In this document: piece after piece, positions 33,701-47,265 of the stretch
Numbering within the stretch: the stretch's first letter is position 1
Layout of the letters: each line of letters opens with the position of its first letter
Assembly: GCA_963693285.1 (NCBI GenBank)
Contig: OY848930.1
Span: 620,001-684,000, forward strand
Source: Xestospongia muta
Taxonomy: Eukaryota > Porifera > Demospongiae > Haplosclerida > Petrosiidae
Length of the DNA stretch: 64,000 nt
Direction: 5' to 3'
The notes under the pieces: model-generated
What the model saw: the letters and a program-made list of their open reading frames with translations, nothing else
Database searches by the model: none
Told to the model about the DNA's origin: nothing
Translations under genes and position numbers: made by a program

Positions 33701-35094
33701 ACCTACAAAATGCATGTTGTTATGACTACTAGTACTACGAGTTATCTATTAAAATTCCCTTCATATTAAGAACACTTTCAATGGTCCCATATCCACATAT
33801 GACAATAAATCTATGTACTGTAAGAGACTTCTATACTAAGAACCCTTTCAAAAGTCTCATCTATAGATAGGTTCATGATACAATATTATACTATTAACAT
33901 TAATTATTTATGCTTACCAAAGAGTGCATGATGAAAAGATGACCTTTCTCATCATGTAGTTCTGACTTACCTAAGTTATAAGGAGAGTCAGCAACATGCT
34001 CACCATCATATGTAATAGTTATTGTTAGTGATTTTGCTTCCCGATGTAAACGATAGCGTGCAATAAATAGGCCTTCTCCGATATAGTGAGTCAACTTGTG
34101 CACAAATACCCTTCCTTCACTTGTAGTGAAAGAGAACTCTAAGGCATCCTCAGAGACAGAACCAGTATAGCTATCATATAATGAATGAGAATAAAGTTGA
34201 AAGGTCATGCACAAATATTGCACCTGCTTCTGTTTTATAACCACAATTGTACTTGTGCCAAGGCAGTGACATATTCATGACTGACTTTAATTCTATAGCC
34301 TAAACAGTTCTTCACAATATTCTAATAGTAAATTACTATTCCCATAAAGTAATCAAAGCAATGAACAGATTAAAAAAGCATTTAAAGCATGGTGGTTGTT
34401 AGTAATAGACACCCCTAGTGTAAAGCTTTGAATATGTCCTTCACTGAGGATACCCAAGAGAGTTAATGAGAACACATGTCAAGTTCACAGGTGTTATTGT
34501 GCAAGGTATACATATACCCTTAGATAAGGGGATATCACAAAGAGTTGATAGAAATAGAGGGAGTAAACATATCCTTGTGTTTAGCTAGCAGCTGTCAAAA
34601 CTATATTATTTAACTTGTCAACCTACACTCAGCACATACACCTTAGGCATGATATCCTGAGGACATAGGTTACCATACTGCCTATTCAATTCCCAAATTA
34701 CAATTTAATAGCTCACTAAAGAATGTTTTTTATATGATAATAAATACAATGCTATACAGGCTATACAGCTGTACGCTAATGAACAAGAGAAATCTATATC
34801 CAATAATTTGTTAATAATCTCTATTACTATTGCTATGTAAACAAAGCGACCATTAGGATCTTCCTAGGTCATTGTCAACTTAACAGCTGCAATAGAAGGC
34901 AGTGAAGCATCCAAGCCTTACTTCTTTCCTTCTTTAGTTTTTAATTGTACATAGATGTATTCAATTGGCATGGGAGCTCGTTTAGCATCCACCCCAGGGC
35001 CATAGACTAAACTATGCGAAACACTGACAGTCATGTCTTCACACAAGGCGCCTGTCATAACTGTGAATACAACCAATAGTAGTAGGACAGCCAT
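26928..35094 (-). CDS. Protein O-glucosyltransferase 2/3 (KDELC family)
   Basis: Ten exons right to left: 34922-35094, 33971-34170, 33494-33702, 32119-32196, 29816-29988, 28269-28506, 27442-27651, 27146-27235, 26999-27100 and 26928-26951, 498 residues, phases consistent. It begins with a signal peptide ([18 protein letters not shown]), then a filamin-like domain ([15 protein letters not shown] to [13 protein letters not shown]), a Cys-rich [11 protein letters not shown] segment, and the CAP10 glucosyltransferase domain with [35 protein letters not shown] and [21 protein letters not shown]. The protein ends KDEL, encoded by a 24-nt last exon. The family adds O-glucose to EGF repeats, such as those of Notch, in the ER. 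POGLUT2 versus POGLUT3 cannot be decided here. Several introns are 1-2 kb, much longer than in genes to the left. Confidence 0.95.
27655..27738 (+). repeat. (GA)n microsatellite at a POGLUT acceptor
   Basis: CT on the coding strand, ending CTCTAG directly before the exon that begins TATAAATATC, so it provides the polypyrimidine tract. Confidence 0.92.
28020..28073. repeat. TACATG-rich inverted repeat
   Basis: GGTACATGTA and TACATGTACC form a perfect 10-bp inverted repeat separated by 14 nt, followed by more TGTACATGTAC. A second TACATG tract is near 29139-29156. Both are intronic. Function unknown. Confidence 0.7.
29412..29705 (+). repeat. Three-copy tandem repeat, about 86-100 bp unit
   Basis: Three copies of CATGTGCTTGTCACATGATG...CTTGACTATTATAATAGCAA...ACTACAGTTCAGT. 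The first copy lacks about 16 bp present in the others. It lies in the POGLUT intron between exons 5 and 6. Confidence 0.88.
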
Positions 35095-35374
35095 CTTTTT
35101 CTTTACTTAAACAGCATGCACCACCCTAATATGAATAATAATACAGACTGAAAGTTCTTATTAATTTTTTATAAGACAAAGACAATCACACAGATATTGC
35201 AATTATAATAATTTGAAATTCTGAAGTGAAAATGTGGCGCCCAGAGATGAGTTATGAAAAATCAACAGTAGGCATTATAATACAACACAAATAGTGGCAT
35301 AATTATGACAATTGATGGATATAAATTTAGAAAGAGAAAGAAAGAAAGGTTCAGAAATGAGGAAAAATAACCCA
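35095..35374. other. Short spacer between POGLUT and CAS genes
   Basis: About 280 bp joining the 5' end of POGLUT2/3 and the 3' end of the CAS gene, both on the minus strand. Must hold the POGLUT promoter and the CAS 3' UTR. No further feature seen. Confidence 0.5.
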
Positions 35375-37657
35375 CTAAACTTTAGGACTCTTCACAAAAT
35401 TTATCAAATCTAGTGCAGCTGGAAAAAGTTTCCGTAGCCATTCTGACATGCGCTCCATTGAAATTTTACTAGGATATTGCAAAGCAGCTGTTTTAGTTTC
35501 TGAAACAAGAGCTTTGATAGTCTCTACAAGTTGATTACTTGAGGAAACGACCCCAGCCTTGATATCATTATGTAATAACTTCTGATAAAGAGCATCAGCA
35601 ATATATACCAACTTGTAAGCGGCGACAACAGCTAGTTTACTTTTTGTAACAAATTCCTTTGGAGTTTCTGAACTCTTTATGCTCTCTAGAAAAACTTCAA
35701 TGGCTTCTTTTAAGCCAGGTCTAAGCAATTCCATCTGTTGTGAATACCTTATTAACAGTTCACGGTCTTCTTGCCTTAGTGGCTGAGGTGGACTTCCAGA
35801 TCTATCAATCATACCGTTTGTATGACCATCGATCCCATTTCCATAAGGGGAACCACTTCGTTGAGCACGTTCAGGTGAACAGCTACGACGTGGACTGCTC
35901 GTCCCATCAGAATTATTAGAATGATTACTACTAGAGCTCTGACGTGAGATTTGATTTCGTGATTTAATTGTTCCAGATGAATTTCCAACAGAGAGGTGAT
36001 AATTATCAGTTCTTAAAGGTATTGGAGGTGGAACGATATGAGACGACCCATCGATATCGTCATAGTCACCACCTTCTGTATTTGTCGGTGGATTCTTTCC
36101 TTTCTTCCAGGAAGGTTTTCGAAGAGTAGCAAAAGGCAAAGGGGGTAAGTCATCATTAGGGTTACGCTTACGATTAGTACCAATATTCAATTCTTGTGTT
36201 TGAGAGGTAGACGGAGGATCATCGGCAAAATCATAGTCAGCGTCAGATAAATCTACTGAGTTGATCATTGTTGGTCTTGTTTGAGGGAGTTCAGGAAGAG
36301 GGCGGTTTTTCACTTCGGATTTTGTAAGAACCGGTAAAGTTTCTTCGACTTTTAAGGTTGCAGATTTAAAGAGGATTGCCTTGTTGGCTTGGACAAGGAT
36401 GACAAATGCCTGAACAGCCTGAGGGATGGTACGAGCTCCTTCTAAGAGAGATTTGACAGTAGCAGTGATTGGCACATCCTTTTCATCAGCTTCAACAAGG
36501 ATGTCAATTTTTGATAGTACCTCTTGTCTCTTGTTTACCAAAATAGTGTTAGCTGCCAAACATTTTCGCTTAAAGTTGGCATCTTTTGTGTTGGAATTCT
36601 CCAAAGCTATTGTCAAACCTTTTCCAAACTCTACCAAACTCAAGAGACATCGATCAAAGTCTTTTGCTGCTGTGATAGTTCTTTGTAAGGTTTCTCTTCT
36701 TCTAATCTTGTTATCAGAGCCCCAATATGCACTGTTACCATAAACACACTGCCAAAGTCCTTCAAATTCTTTATCAAGTTCACTACGATGTTTTTTAAGG
36801 AAGTCTTCAGCTTCATTTTCATACATGTTAGATAAATCCATACCTTCTCCTGAGGAACGTCTGCTGTTGCGGCCTTCGTGTGGTTGAGAAGGATGAAACA
36901 TATCAGAAGGAGGGACATCATAGATTGCTGAAGGACTTGTTGGGGGGACATCGTATATTTGACTTGAGCCGAGAGAAGCTGCTGATACTCTGTTACTTAA
37001 GGAAGACTTGTTACTAGGGGGTCTGTCGTAAATGTCATAAGGGTCTGCAGTTACCTCAACAGGAGGAAGATCATAGTCTCGATTTGTTGGGTCATCAGTC
37101 TCATCGCGTGGAGGACGGTCGTACATATCATCTTCATCTCGGGAGACAGGAGTACCCCGTGGTATGTCGTAGTCAGCATATTTTGTTTCTAACTCATGAC
37201 GTGGTATACCACCAGTCTGAACAAAATTTGCTGGAGCCACTTGGGCCGATTTTGGTTGTGATTTAGGAACGGCATAATCGGCTTTCTCGTCATCTATCTT
37301 CTCCTTCTCTTTCTCTTTCTGATGCGTACCATATGGGTCTGTCTTAGGAGCATGGGGATGAAAAATCTCGAGATAGTTAGCTGGTACCATCCCTACGCTC
37401 TTTCCAAGACGACAGAGCCACCAGTCGACTTGGCCATTGAAATCTTTCTGTAGAACTTGAAGAATCTCGTCTTTGCGAAATGTTAGTTCGTCTGGGGTAT
37501 CAGCTTGGTTGGGATATCTCGCTCTAGCGAAAAGAGGCGGCTGTGAAAATCCCTGAGAGAAAGACATAGAAAGCAGTAAATCTTATATTTGTAAGTGAAT
37601 GAAATATATATTCGGGGTGGAGGTAATAATACTTACAGCGCGAATAACATCAGTCAT
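35375..37657 (-). CDS. CAS-family adaptor (p130Cas/BCAR1, NEDD9 homologue)
   Basis: Two exons, 37637-37657 (MTDVIRA) and 35375-37552, 732 residues. An N-terminal SH3 domain (about residues 13-71: FARARYPNQADTPDELTFRK, DWWLCRLGKSVGMVPANYLE) is followed by a substrate region of repeated YDxP motifs (YDIPRGTP, YDRPP, YDLPP, IYDVPP twice). Next comes a helical serine-rich bundle and a C-terminal FAT-like domain (KEFVTKSKLAVVAAYKLVYIADAL, ETKTAALQYPS). These are the defining parts of Cas scaffolds, which link integrin/FAK/Src signalling to Crk and cell migration at focal adhesions. The Src-binding YDYVHL of vertebrates seems replaced by a DADYDFADDPP context. The upstream ATG in the large frame (37567) falls in the intron, so the short first exon supplies the true N-terminus. 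Divergent from TMEM170. Confidence 0.95.
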
Positions 37658-38022
37658 TGTTCTCTCTTTGTCCTCCTACAAGTAGTACTAAATCAGACAC
37701 TATAAACTAAGTTTTAAGCCTATCAAACTTTCAAAAGAAACTTAGTAAGTTTGAAAGATAGTGAAGCTACAATGTGTAACTTTAGCTCTCCAGAAATTAT
37801 GACACTAGAAGTGGCAAGTAGCTATTTATAAAAACACCACAAAAATGCAAATATCAATTATTCATAAGTAAATGAAATTCTATAATAGCACAAGACACAC
37901 CCCCAGCTTTGTAGGTGTGGCTAAGGTGTGCTTTTACTTGTTTTCTTCAGGTAACAATCTATAATAAATTAACTTAGCTCCTTACATAGAGTCTCTCCAC
38001 TTTTCTCCTTCAAGTATTAGAT
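37658..38022. promoter_or_regulatory. Putative bidirectional promoter CAS/TMEM170
   Basis: 365 bp between opposed start codons. It contains CACACCCCC and TAGGTGTGGC (about 37899-37922), so two CACCC boxes in opposite orientation. Regulatory role inferred from position. Confidence 0.5.
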
Positions 38023-41000
38023 ATGGCCTTTGTATTACCAGGCTCTGATCAAGTTTTAAGTTCGATGACAGGTGAGAATTTATAAATGCGATAGTTTGCC
38101 AATATTTACAACAAACCCCACCTCCTACTTAATTTAAACTGAATCATGTATCACTTGGTATTATTACATGCACTCCATTACATGAGCTATTACTTTGCTT
38201 GAGCCAAATTCAGCTGCTTTCTTTTCCTTCCAATAAATTAACAGATATTTGGGGTCATGTGCTATTATGGGCTGTCGTTACGTCGTTACTTGTATATTTT
38301 ATTGTGGGAGTTTTATGGGTGGCACTTCTACGAGTGGGACAAAAGAAAAGTATTAAATTAGCAGCTGCTGGGGTCTTTGTCATCTCGGCGGGATGGAAGA
38401 TGGTTTCCCATGATGCTATAGTTTGTAAGTCATCTTCTCTTGTATATTTTATTTCTAGTTTCTATGCAATGTCTGTGTGTGCTACATTTATAGTTTTGAC
38501 GCTTGATAATCCAGCTGTGTATAGATGTAACAGTATAAGTCATGTGACCTTTAGTGATAGAAATTATGCTACAAAATTTGTGTTAGCTTTTCACTTAAAA
38601 TATAAGACCATGGAGGGAGCCTCACTCTACTCCGCAAACTGGACACCATAAATCTAAGTGACTTGTTTGTATAGAGGACTCCTGTTAAAACCGCCCAATA
38701 CCTGATGGGACTTCTCTAAATATTTGACAAATAAATAAACAATTCTTAATTTTTAAATTTGTAAGGAAACCCCTAATAATTTGGCAATTACGTAATAAAT
38801 AATAACAAAGCAAATTTTAAAACATGAATTGTTTTTGGGAGAGTATGTGGGAGCTGTTTATAGTTTTATTTGTCACTGGTGAGCTAATTTTTCATTCAAT
38901 TTTAGTTTCAGTTATTTTCTTGAGACAATAGTCAGCTGGTCAGATATCATCGATTTACAATAATTATGGAATTATTTAGAAGTCGTCACTAAAAAATGAG
39001 TTTATAATGACAACTTGACATTTGTTGTCATTGGCATTTGTTGTTTAATGTTATGTTGTTTAAACAATATTGCAACTTCTAAACAGATACGCAGGTAATT
39101 CTTGGAAAAGAAGGAAGTTTAGGAATAGAAACAATAACTTCACATGAATTGTTAGAACAAAGAAAATACTTCCATTAATTTAGTAAAGTTAACGTAATAA
39201 GATCTTATCATGTTAACAATCTTCCGTCAATACTCTGTAGCCATGATTCTGTGTTCGCCCCTTCTTATAAACAAATGATTATTAATATGTAAAAGTGTTT
39301 TGTGTAATTTCCTCATGATCACACTTCCTTGTCATTTATTAGATGTACATAATTGTACAGTAGTAATTGGCTAAATGTCTTGGCACTCATCTGTAGACTA
39401 CTATTAAATTAAACTATAAGAGTATGTGTGTAATAAACCTCTAACATTATTAATGTCTGACTTATTACATTCAGTACCCATGAGATCTGCTTGATCTCCA
39501 AGTTGTATATGAGATAACCTAATACCTACACTTCAATGGTATCTAAATTATATCATACTGTGGCATATATCAACCTGTATATTTCATACATTAATAATGT
39601 GATCTACAGTTGTGACATAACACACTGTTCACTTGATATCTATTAGTATATATTCAATAAATATTCTCATTTACATAATAGTCCAGAGTAGCTTAATACC
39701 TCATCTAATTTTCCTAATAGCTAACCATAAATTACGTATTGCCATGTAAAATACCATCAAAGGTCTGTTATAATAAGTCTTAACATGACTTAATCGGTTT
39801 TGTTTCGTCTATCTAACTCGTCAAAGATGGTATCCCACACAGCTATCATTTCACTTGCACCATATGAGGGACCGATTGCCATTCCATTCAATCTGCCATT
39901 GGTATGGAATGTACTAGAATGCTTGGAGGAGTAGGCTTGAGTTAGTAGTTGTAAAAATAAAGCCAGCGAGTCTGTTTTTAGACACACTAGTCACTAACTG
40001 TGAGTGACTTGGTTAAGGATTTAAAATTTGATAAAGAAAGCTGTCTGCTGTCATCATAGCATTAGTAGTGTAATTGTTATTACAAGAGAAATGGTTAGAG
40101 ATCATATCTGACATGATGTGTTTGGTTTGCTTAGTGGTCTAGACTTTGTGATGACATATGAAGACAGAGTCTGTTATAGTACATAGTACATCTGTAGTTC
40201 ATGTCATATTAATTAATACTATTTAATTAGTTATTGACTGAACTAATACTAGCTATGTGTTACTGTTGTAAGTATTGATGTTTACAAGGATAGACCTTAC
40301 TAATGGTAGCTATCCTAGGTCACTGTGGTAAGTACTGATGTTTACTATTCTAGAGCTTACTAATGGTAGCTATCCTAGGTCGCTATGGTAAGTACTGATG
40401 TTTACTAGTCTAGAGCTTACTAATGGTAGCTATCCTAGGTCGCTATGGTAAGTACTGATGTTTACTAGTCTAGAGCTTACTAATGGTAGCTATCCTAGGT
40501 TGCTGTGGTAAGTACTGATGTTTACTAGTCTAGAGCTTACTAATGGTAGCTATCCTAGGTCACTGTGGTAAGTACTGATGTTTACTAGTCTAGAGCTTAC
40601 TAATGGTAGCTATCTTAGTTCACTGTGGTAAGTACTGATGTTCACTAGTCTAGAGCTTACTAATAATAGCTATCCTAACTGACTACTGATGTTTACAGGG
40701 TAAACCTTACTAATGGTAGCTATCCTAGGTCACTATGGTATGCACTGATGTTTACTTGTCTAGAGCTTATGAATAGTAGCTATCCTACACTTCTGTGGTA
40801 AGTATCAATGACAACAGAGCTTACTAATTTTGAGGTCATTCTATAACCCACTCATATAATAGCTGTTTCAATATTTAATTCTATTGGTTAACCAATTTAA
40901 TAATATAATAATGTGTTGACATATATGATCAGGTATTTATGATGACATACCTATGTACAACAGTACATTTGTCACTCTTTCCATATTTAATAATAATAAT

Positions 41001-44000
41001 GCATTTATTACAAATCTTTGGTTCACTGACCGTGACCAAATATGGCAATAGACTAAACACTTTGTATAGTTTCAATTGTATCCATAGCAACATTACCTCA
41101 AACCCAGATGGGAATTAAAATGAAAACAAAAGCGTAGCTGTACATTTTTGGAAATGAGTTGGAGTGGGTTTGTGGTTTGAGGGCGTGTGTGTGTGTGTGC
41201 AATGCTGTGGTTGATGCTAGTATACAAAGACATCCAGTAATATAAGTACAATCTTGTTTGATTGAAGTGTGATGTTTTGTGAGGGTGGGTGGAATAAAAA
41301 TAAATTTAAAAAATTTGTTTGGTTAAGAATCAATTTGATAACCCCACCCATCCCAAAAAACAGCAATACTATGACAACATTGTATCATAATTTTGTTCTG
41401 ATATAGTGAGTTAGTCTCACAGTCGATATTTACCCTAGTGCATACTGGTGTAACTGACGTGGGATGTCCTTTAGATTGGTTACATTAGTATTGTCATTAT
41501 ATTTTGACCTCATCTTTGTTGAACATTGTTATGTCTTTTGAATAATGTGTCATAGAAAACATTGAAATTAAAAACATTTCACGATAAAGTTATATTTGTA
41601 TATATTGGGAAAACATAATAATAATAATTATTATTATATAAAAGAGTTTTAATAAGGTTGTGATATCATTAAAATTGAAATTATAAAATAAATATGCCAT
41701 TTTATTTATTTATTTATTATATAAGGAAATGTTTGTATGTTCCATTACTTAACAAAATAAATTTGTTAATTTGTATTATTCCAGATTGTATAGTCGACTT
41801 TATAATGACTTACCAATATCAATATTGTCAGTAGCAGCTGTAACATAATCTCTACGTAGTTAGAATACCCACGGCTATTCTATATCATTGTTTTGTACAT
41901 AGCAAGACCTTAGTTTTGTCTGTTTTATTAATTGTTTTATTACCACCAGATGTCCTTTAAAATTATTTTAACATTCTGACAAAATTTATTTCAAATGGAT
42001 GATGCGTATTGGGGATGAGTATGTAAGATTTCTGTTTTGTATGTCACTAGTATAGTGCTAATTGTTTAATAAAATATGATCTATATTGGACACTCTGAGT
42101 CTACCAACAGTGGAATGTCTTTATTGTTAAAATACACTCCGTTTTACAGGGCAAATTAGAAGTTTCCTCAATATAGAGGTGTGTAATAGACTAAAGTATT
42201 AGTATGGGACTAGAACAAGTGTCCTCAATATAGAGGTTGTATAATACACTAAAGTATTAGTATGGGACTAGAACAAGTGTCCTCAATATAGAGGTTGTAT
42301 AATAGACTAAAGTATTAGTATGGGACTAGAACAAGTGTCCTTAATATAGAGGTTGTATAATACACACAAGTATTAGTATGGGACTAGAACAAGTGTCCTC
42401 AATATAGAGGTTGTATAATACACTAAAGTATTAGTATGGGACTAGAACAAGTGTTCTCAATATAGAGGTTGTATAATACACTAAAGTATTTGTATGGGAC
42501 TAGAACAAGTGTCCTCAATATAGAGGTTATATAATACACTATAGTATGGGACTAGAACAAGTTTCTTGTCAATAAAAAGGATATCCTTAAAATCAATAGT
42601 GTCCATTATGAGAGGTTTCTATTGTTAGTAGTATGTTTACAAAAGTAAGTGTCATTGAGTTGTGACAGATAGTAGACTCTATGGTGTTGTTTTAAGATGG
42701 GATGGGTAGTATTGGTGACTATTAGAAAGGTTTGTGTGAAGCTTTGTACTAATCAAAGTAATCTATATGGGGTGGTCACTATTAGTAATAAAATATTAGT
42801 GATCTAGGATAGCAGCCATTAATAAGTTCTAGACTTACCACAGTGACCTAGAATAGCTCTCATTAGTAAATTCTAGACTAGTGAACATCAGTACTTACTA
42901 CAGTGACCTAGGATAGCTACCATTAGTAAGCTCTAAACTAGTGAACATCAGTACTTACCACATTGACCTAGGATAGCTACATTAGTAAGCTCTAGACTAG
43001 TAAACATCAGTACTTACCACATTGACCTAGGATAGCTACATTAGTAAGCTTTAATTTAGTAAACATCAGTACTTACCACAGTGACCTAGGATAGCTACAT
43101 TAGTAAGCTCTAATTTAGTAAACATCAGTACTTACCACAGTGACCTAGGATAGCTACATTAGTAAGCTCTAATTTAGTAAACATCAGTACTTACCACAGT
43201 GACCTAGGATAGCTACATTAGTAAGCTCTAATTTAGCAAACATCAGTACTTACCACAGTGACCTAGGATAGCTACATTAGTAAGCTCTAAACTAACCTAG
43301 GATAGCTACATTAGTAAGCTCTAGACTAGTAAACATCAGTACTTACCACAGTGACCTAGGATAGCTACATTAGTAAGCTCTAGACTAGTAAACATCAGTA
43401 CTTACCACAGTGACCTAGGATAGCTACCATTAGTAAGCTCTAATTTAGTAAACATCAGTACTTACCACAATGACCTAGGATAGCTACATTAGTAAGCTCT
43501 AAACTAATGAACATCAGTACTTACCACAGTGACCTAGGATAGCTATCATTATTAGCACAAACTCTAGATTATATAGTAAACCACAATACAGTACTACACT
43601 CCAGTACTAGTAGGATATATCTAGTACCAATCTCTATGTCAAGATAGTTACTATTTTTTGTTTAAACAAGTAACATCACAACATAACCAGTACTGACTAC
43701 ATTAATTGTCATCACGACATAACCAATTGACTCCATTAAATATCAGTTCATTTAATTGGTATTTCCTCTGTTGTCTTGTCTCCACATTAAGATACCACAA
43801 CCACACACACACACATTACATAATTTGTAGTGTACTTATGACCTTTGGCTATCGTGAGTCCCCAACAAACCTCATATTTACTTCCATATCTATTGTATGC
43901 CGGTATATCATACATTTCCTGATCAATTGATGAAAGTTCAGTTCTGTTACTTTTTATTCTATTCAATATGTAGCTGGTACATAGTGCTATGTTTGTCAAG

Positions 44001-47000
44001 GATAAAAGGAAGTTCTTCCTAGTTGCATATGTTTGGTACAAGCAACATTTCCTTTTCTCCTATAAAAGGAGTTAGCCATTGATAATATACTCACTAGTTG
44101 TGATATGAATCTTGTTATCATATATACACTTCCTCCTAATCTTCTTTAAATCCCCTTGTTTGGCTTGCTATCATATAATGCTGTATCAGACTGACTATAT
44201 ATACTACCAGCTGTATTGTACATACCAGCTGTAAATTGTTCAGTTGTTGTAATGTTAGTATCTTATAGTTGGTTGATACGACAACTGATTGTATTAACTT
44301 ATCTAAACTAACTCAAATGTTCTTTAAATCTTTTGCCATATATGGTTGTCAGTAATTGTCTCTTCAAAAAAGGGGCTATTTATGAGAGCAGTTGTCATAA
44401 TACCATATCTCCTGTTTTATTGTATATACATTCAATGGTTACCATGGTTCATTAAATAACAATTATATGTAATTATCAATTATTAAAGGCAGGATAACTA
44501 TACATGCAGTGATCTCTAACACACAAACACACACCCTTGCTGTAGTTTTAAAAAGAGGGAGGTAATAATTAACCCTAAGTTGAAGCTACTAGATTGCCAC
44601 ACAACAGACAAATACCAGTTGTACCAGCTGTACTTGTATTTTAATTACTGCAATGTCACTATCAAAACAATATTATAATTAGTAATTATTACACTCTCCA
44701 CAATTGGAACTTAAGAGTATAAGTAATATTGAAATATATAAAATATTCTCTGTTTGAGAGTGTTCAGTGATGAGACTGTTCTCTTGTGATATATTCACTG
44801 TGTATATTGTTTCTTTGTTATACTGATCTACAATGTAGTGATTGTGTAGGAAGGAGTATTACATAATATGACATCACAGAGGTCAAATTTATTGCTAGAT
44901 ATTACACAATAAGGAGATGATCCTACTCCTTCATATTGTGGTTTAGTAAGAAGGCAAACAATTTAGTTGTCGTTAATTGTTAATATGAAAAGGAAAACAG
45001 GTCATGTTAGTTCACATAATAGTTGTTTACATCTGTTGTATCCCTTGGAAACCATACTATAACAGTTTAATGATCCTAATTAACCACATGTTCTGGTCCA
45101 ATTAGTCTTGATCTATTTAATATAATAAAAATCTATTAATTAAATGTTTTATTTACAATATCGTTACCACACGGATAGATATGAAATGTCCTTGCTTATG
45201 TACACGTTGCAGAATAATCACATGTTATTGTGTTGCTATGACAACAGTGTAAAGGATGCCTTGACATGTACAATATCATGTTGATATTACATTAAATTAA
45301 TTGAGAGTATTCATTAAATTAACTAGTTGTATATTATTTAGCAAATCAATGTTAAAGTTATTAGTTGTTGAGGATTTATATTACATAATTATGTAATTAT
45401 TATTTAATAATGATGTAATGATGATGTAATAACTTGAGCATTAGTGATAAGACTTAGAAACCTAATATTTAAAAGAATAAGCAGGTGACCCTATTTTGAA
45501 ACCTGGCAAGTATACAAATCACCCCGAAAAGTTTGAATGAATACCTCCCAGTTCTTACACATGCTGCCATTTTATACAAAATGTTTACCTTATTTGGTAA
45601 GAAAGTTGGTTTCATAATAATGCTTCCTCGATGCATTCTTTTGAAAGAAATCCATACCATGGGAAGATCCCATTGCAATAAACAAGTTTAAAATAGATTA
45701 ATTTACTACGCTGTGTTTACTATAAGGAAATTTTTATGGAATACTTGTTTATCAGCTAAAGGAAGTATTCTAACATTATATAAGGTCAAGAATTAGCGTT
45801 GAATAAGTAGCTTAACATGTTGTGATTATTGTGTCCCAAGGGAAACAACATAATATTGATAAACCACAATGATTATATCATAAATTACTCAGATAATCAG
45901 TAATCTAATTAACCACGTCCTAGTTGATATCTCCCTATACTCATGTGATAATGATCTAAAAGTTAGATCAATGTCAAGTCTTACCGCAATGAAATAAAGC
46001 GTGTGCATGTGTTTCTGCAAGGATATTTATGGATCATGACTTATAGTGTTACCATGACAACAAGAGCTCAGATTATTGTCCTTTTATGTCACTCATGTGA
46101 CTTTGTGTTGCTTTTCACCTATGAATTCTAATTTGGAGGGAAATGACACATTGTTTTTGAACATGAACCAGATATATAACTATGCCTGTTAATTACTTAC
46201 AGCTGCAATATTATTCTTATTGCCTCCCATATTAAAGCATATATAAATTTGTGTGTTTTAAATGCAAAATGAAGCATGACTAATGAATTAAAAGTGCTAA
46301 TAGATCATTCTAGAATGACTTAAAGTTTTGTCTATTCATATTTACAGGTACAATTATTAAATTAACAGCTGCTAACTAGTTGTCTGTTATCTTTTGTAAA
46401 TAACTCTTGTATAGTCTCCATTAGTTGAACTCTTTATCCTATCCTTCTTTCTCTATGCAACATCTGGTGTCTGTGTCTACAACAAGTTTAAGCAGCTGTC
46501 TGTTAAATCCTTTATGATTTGAAGATAAATAATTTTTACATGAACATTTGATGCATAGATAGTAACATGTAATCCAATTAATGATGTTCTATATACTCAC
46601 GTCTTCTCCCCCTAACATCCTCTCCCCTTCATAGTTCCCATTACTCTATCATGTGTCGATCACCTGACTTGAATAATTAACCCTTTATTAACTTTGTATA
46701 CACTTAGGATTGACAAATGAAGTAATATTTGTTAATGATGGTAGGTAAATTGGCGGGTAATTATGAAGCCAATATTAATAGTCTAAATATGGTTGGTATT
46801 TGTACTTGAATTATACATGTATCTGTCTGTGTGTGGGAATATCTCGTGATAAGGATAGTAAAAGATGTGGTTCCATGAAAGTTGTTATAACCAATTGACT
46901 ATACTGGTACAAATTATCTTAATAATAGTTGAAGATGATTGGTTTTCAAAAGTGATGATTATCATGTTAGACATTGCATTGATTGAGCACTGATCATATC

Positions 47001-47227
47001 CTGATAGAGATGACACCCATTATGATTGTAGATTGATGTTATAGAGATTATATAGAGTAGTACATGTAGTGGTGTTACAGCTGTTATTATTTAAATAGTT
47101 GTATAGGGCTCACTAAGTGACTAATGAATCATAAATTGTAATAATTATTATAAATAAATGTATTATTAATTATGTAAATAATTTATAATGTGTGTATGTG
47201 TGTGAAATGATTTATAGTGTGTGTGTG

Positions 47228-47265
<38 letters not shown>

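Noticed and set aside
36426..36951. Open frames on both strands inside the CAS gene
   Set aside because: Other-frame shadows of the 2.2-kb CAS exon, whose SH3, YDxP and FAT parts are unambiguous.
42795..43560. Regular array resembling CRISPR repeats
   Set aside because: Units are contiguous 59/60-bp tandem repeats with no unique spacers, in an animal-type intron.
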